Below the pieces are notes generated by a model that saw nothing but the letters and a program-made list of their open reading frames with translations, was not told where the DNA came from and did no database searches. DNA of 64,000 bases. Origin: Flammula alnicola (lineage: Eukaryota; Basidiomycota; Agaricomycetes; Agaricales; Strophariaceae). This document shows positions 62,833-64,000 of the stretch, piece by piece. A program made the translations under genes and the position numbers. How positions within the stretch are numbered: the first letter of the stretch is position 1; the number at the start of each line of letters is the position of its first letter. Location of the stretch: the NCBI GenBank assembly GCA_015499995.1, contig JADNRV010000108.1:62001-126000 (forward strand), written 5' to 3'.

Positions 62833-64000
62833 ACCCAAACACTCAAAAGCCAGACATAATGTTGGGAGACTTTAATATGGTAGAAGATGAAATTGATCGA
62901 CTACCGATGCACGCAGACCTTGAAGAAACTGTAAATGAACTTGATGAATTAAAGTCAGAACTAGGACTGAGGGATGGATGGAGAGACACATTCCCAACGA
63001 CGAAATCCTACACTTTTCTCCAAACAAACCAGACACATTCACAGTCGAGGATTGACAGAATATACACCACTAATACCATACTCAGGACGGCCAGAGAGTG
63101 GAAAATAGAGACAAGTGGAATCACAAATGCTGACCATAGGATGGTTACCGTGAAAATAGTTGACGAGAATAGTCCTGACACAGGAAAAGGGAGATGGTCC
63201 ATACCAGCCCACCTTCTCAAGGATAAACCACTTCAAGACTATATCCAAGAACGGGGGAAAAAAGCTGAAACAGATATTCAGGACCTGGAAAAGCGCCCAG
63301 ATAGATGTCCAAATCACAACCCACAAACCATATATGCAAAATTCAAACGAGATATCATGGATATGGCTAGGAAAAGAGACCGTGCAATAGTTCCAAAAAT
63401 TACTCAAGCTATTCGAAATTATGAAAAAGACCTTGAGCAAGTGAATAATGATGAGGAACGAACAGAAGCCGAAAAGGCTGAAGAATCATCCAAAATTACA
63501 GAGAAAATAGCGGAGTTGCAGAGAAAAAAACACGCCAAGAAACGAATTGATGTCGCTGTAAGAAATCGGATTGAAGGGGAAACAGTGAGCAAATACTGGA
63601 CCCAAATTAACAAGGAAGTAAAACCACGAGACATGATCTATGCACTGGCCAAGCCAAATGCGAACCCGAATGAGGATCCCTATGAAAAACAATCACAAAA
63701 GATGGCCGAGTTGGCTCGAAATTATCATGCTGAACTACAAGGAGTCGGAGCTGAAGTGGAACCACAAGTACGAGATGAGAACACAAGGAAAGTTCTACAG
63801 GCAATTAAAGCCAGAACGACAGAGGAACAGAGGAAGATTCTAAGTGCTAAAGTAACTGAGGCAGAAGTTGAACAGGCTCTGAAAAAGACCCATAATGGAA
63901 AAGCAGCTGGAATCGATGGAATAACTTATGAACTCTGGAAGTCAATTGATAGTAAGTATCAGAAAAGTAAGGATACGGAAACCCCAGCCTTCAATCTGAT

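Larger units (their letters stand above)
58447..64000 (+). mobile_element. non-LTR (LINE) retrotransposon, right end beyond window
   Basis: Two-ORF LINE: ORF1 with a CCHC zinc knuckle (to 60165) and ORF2 with AP-like endonuclease followed by the start of a reverse transcriptase. It is split by a 1315-bp hAT-like insertion at 61510-62824. Damage in the ORF1 N-terminus and the insertion make this copy non-autonomous. Left boundary uncertain. Confidence 0.85.
60711..64000 (+). pseudogene. LINE ORF2: endonuclease plus reverse transcriptase start, split by insertion
   Basis: From 60711 a disordered linker leads to the endonuclease opening IKVASLNIRGYGNRS, then LAVQETHMDGTRCAEIE (catalytic Glu), GKGGVAIVINRQ and LRVLAIYAPNNPQQN. 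The frame is interrupted at 61510 and resumes at 62833 with KPDIMLGDFNMVEDEIDRLP (GDFN motif), SYTFLQTNQTHSQSRIDRIY and the catalytic SGITNADHRMVTVK (DH). A long helical linker follows, then KAAGIDGITYELWKSID, the beginning of the reverse transcriptase, which is cut by the window edge. Removing the insertion and one copy of its 8-bp target duplication joins YYEQ to HPNTQK in frame, so the element was intact here before the insertion. Confidence 0.85.

Overview
The window looks like a chromosome segment of a mushroom-forming basidiomycete (Agaricomycetes). The genes are split by many 50-70 bp GT-AG introns, some exons are only 3-18 nt long, and the gene content fits: large F-box families, a DUF6593-like protein, an intron-dense Argonaute, and an L1-like retrotransposon whose ORF1 carries a zinc knuckle. 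All gene models were assembled by eye from splice signals and family motifs.

Left third (1-20.4 kb, gene-dense): the 5' part of a 12-TM MFS transporter (-); a PP2C-type phosphatase (+); a decayed F-box gene (-); an F-box-like gene broken by an in-frame TAG (+); an intact 543-aa F-box protein (-); an 846-aa low-complexity protein (+); shugoshin (-), rebuilt over six exons with both diagnostic ends; a cyclase/kynurenine-formamidase family enzyme (-); and the spliceosomal kinase Prp4 (-).

Middle (20.4-41.4 kb): a 7-kb gene-poor tract holding one small Lys-rich multi-exon gene; a 14-TM MFS transporter of the vacuolar basic amino acid/DHA2 type (+); a DUF6593-like protein (+); a zinc alcohol dehydrogenase (-); a duplicated PP2C/F-box block related to the one at 2-9 kb (a PP2C relic, an F-box 5' relic and a longer PP2C gene); two uncharacterised reading regions; and a seven-TM membrane protein (-).

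Right third (41.4-64 kb): two tandem Baeyer-Villiger-type flavin monooxygenase genes (-) with a 292-bp near-identical tract; an ORF-poor stretch; a mitochondrial-type J protein (+); an Argonaute gene of about 27 exons (+); and a LINE running off the right edge, with a 1.3-kb hAT-like element (17-bp terminal inverted repeats, 8-bp target duplication) inserted in its endonuclease domain.

I see no secondary-metabolite cluster or single multi-gene pathway; most neighbours look functionally independent. The two recurring themes are local duplication and decay (PP2C, F-box, monooxygenase) and extreme intron fragmentation. Many otherwise conserved genes, including the normally essential prp4, carry 1-nt deletions, often in short homopolymers. 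This may reflect consensus sequence errors, so frameshift-based pseudogene calls here need caution.
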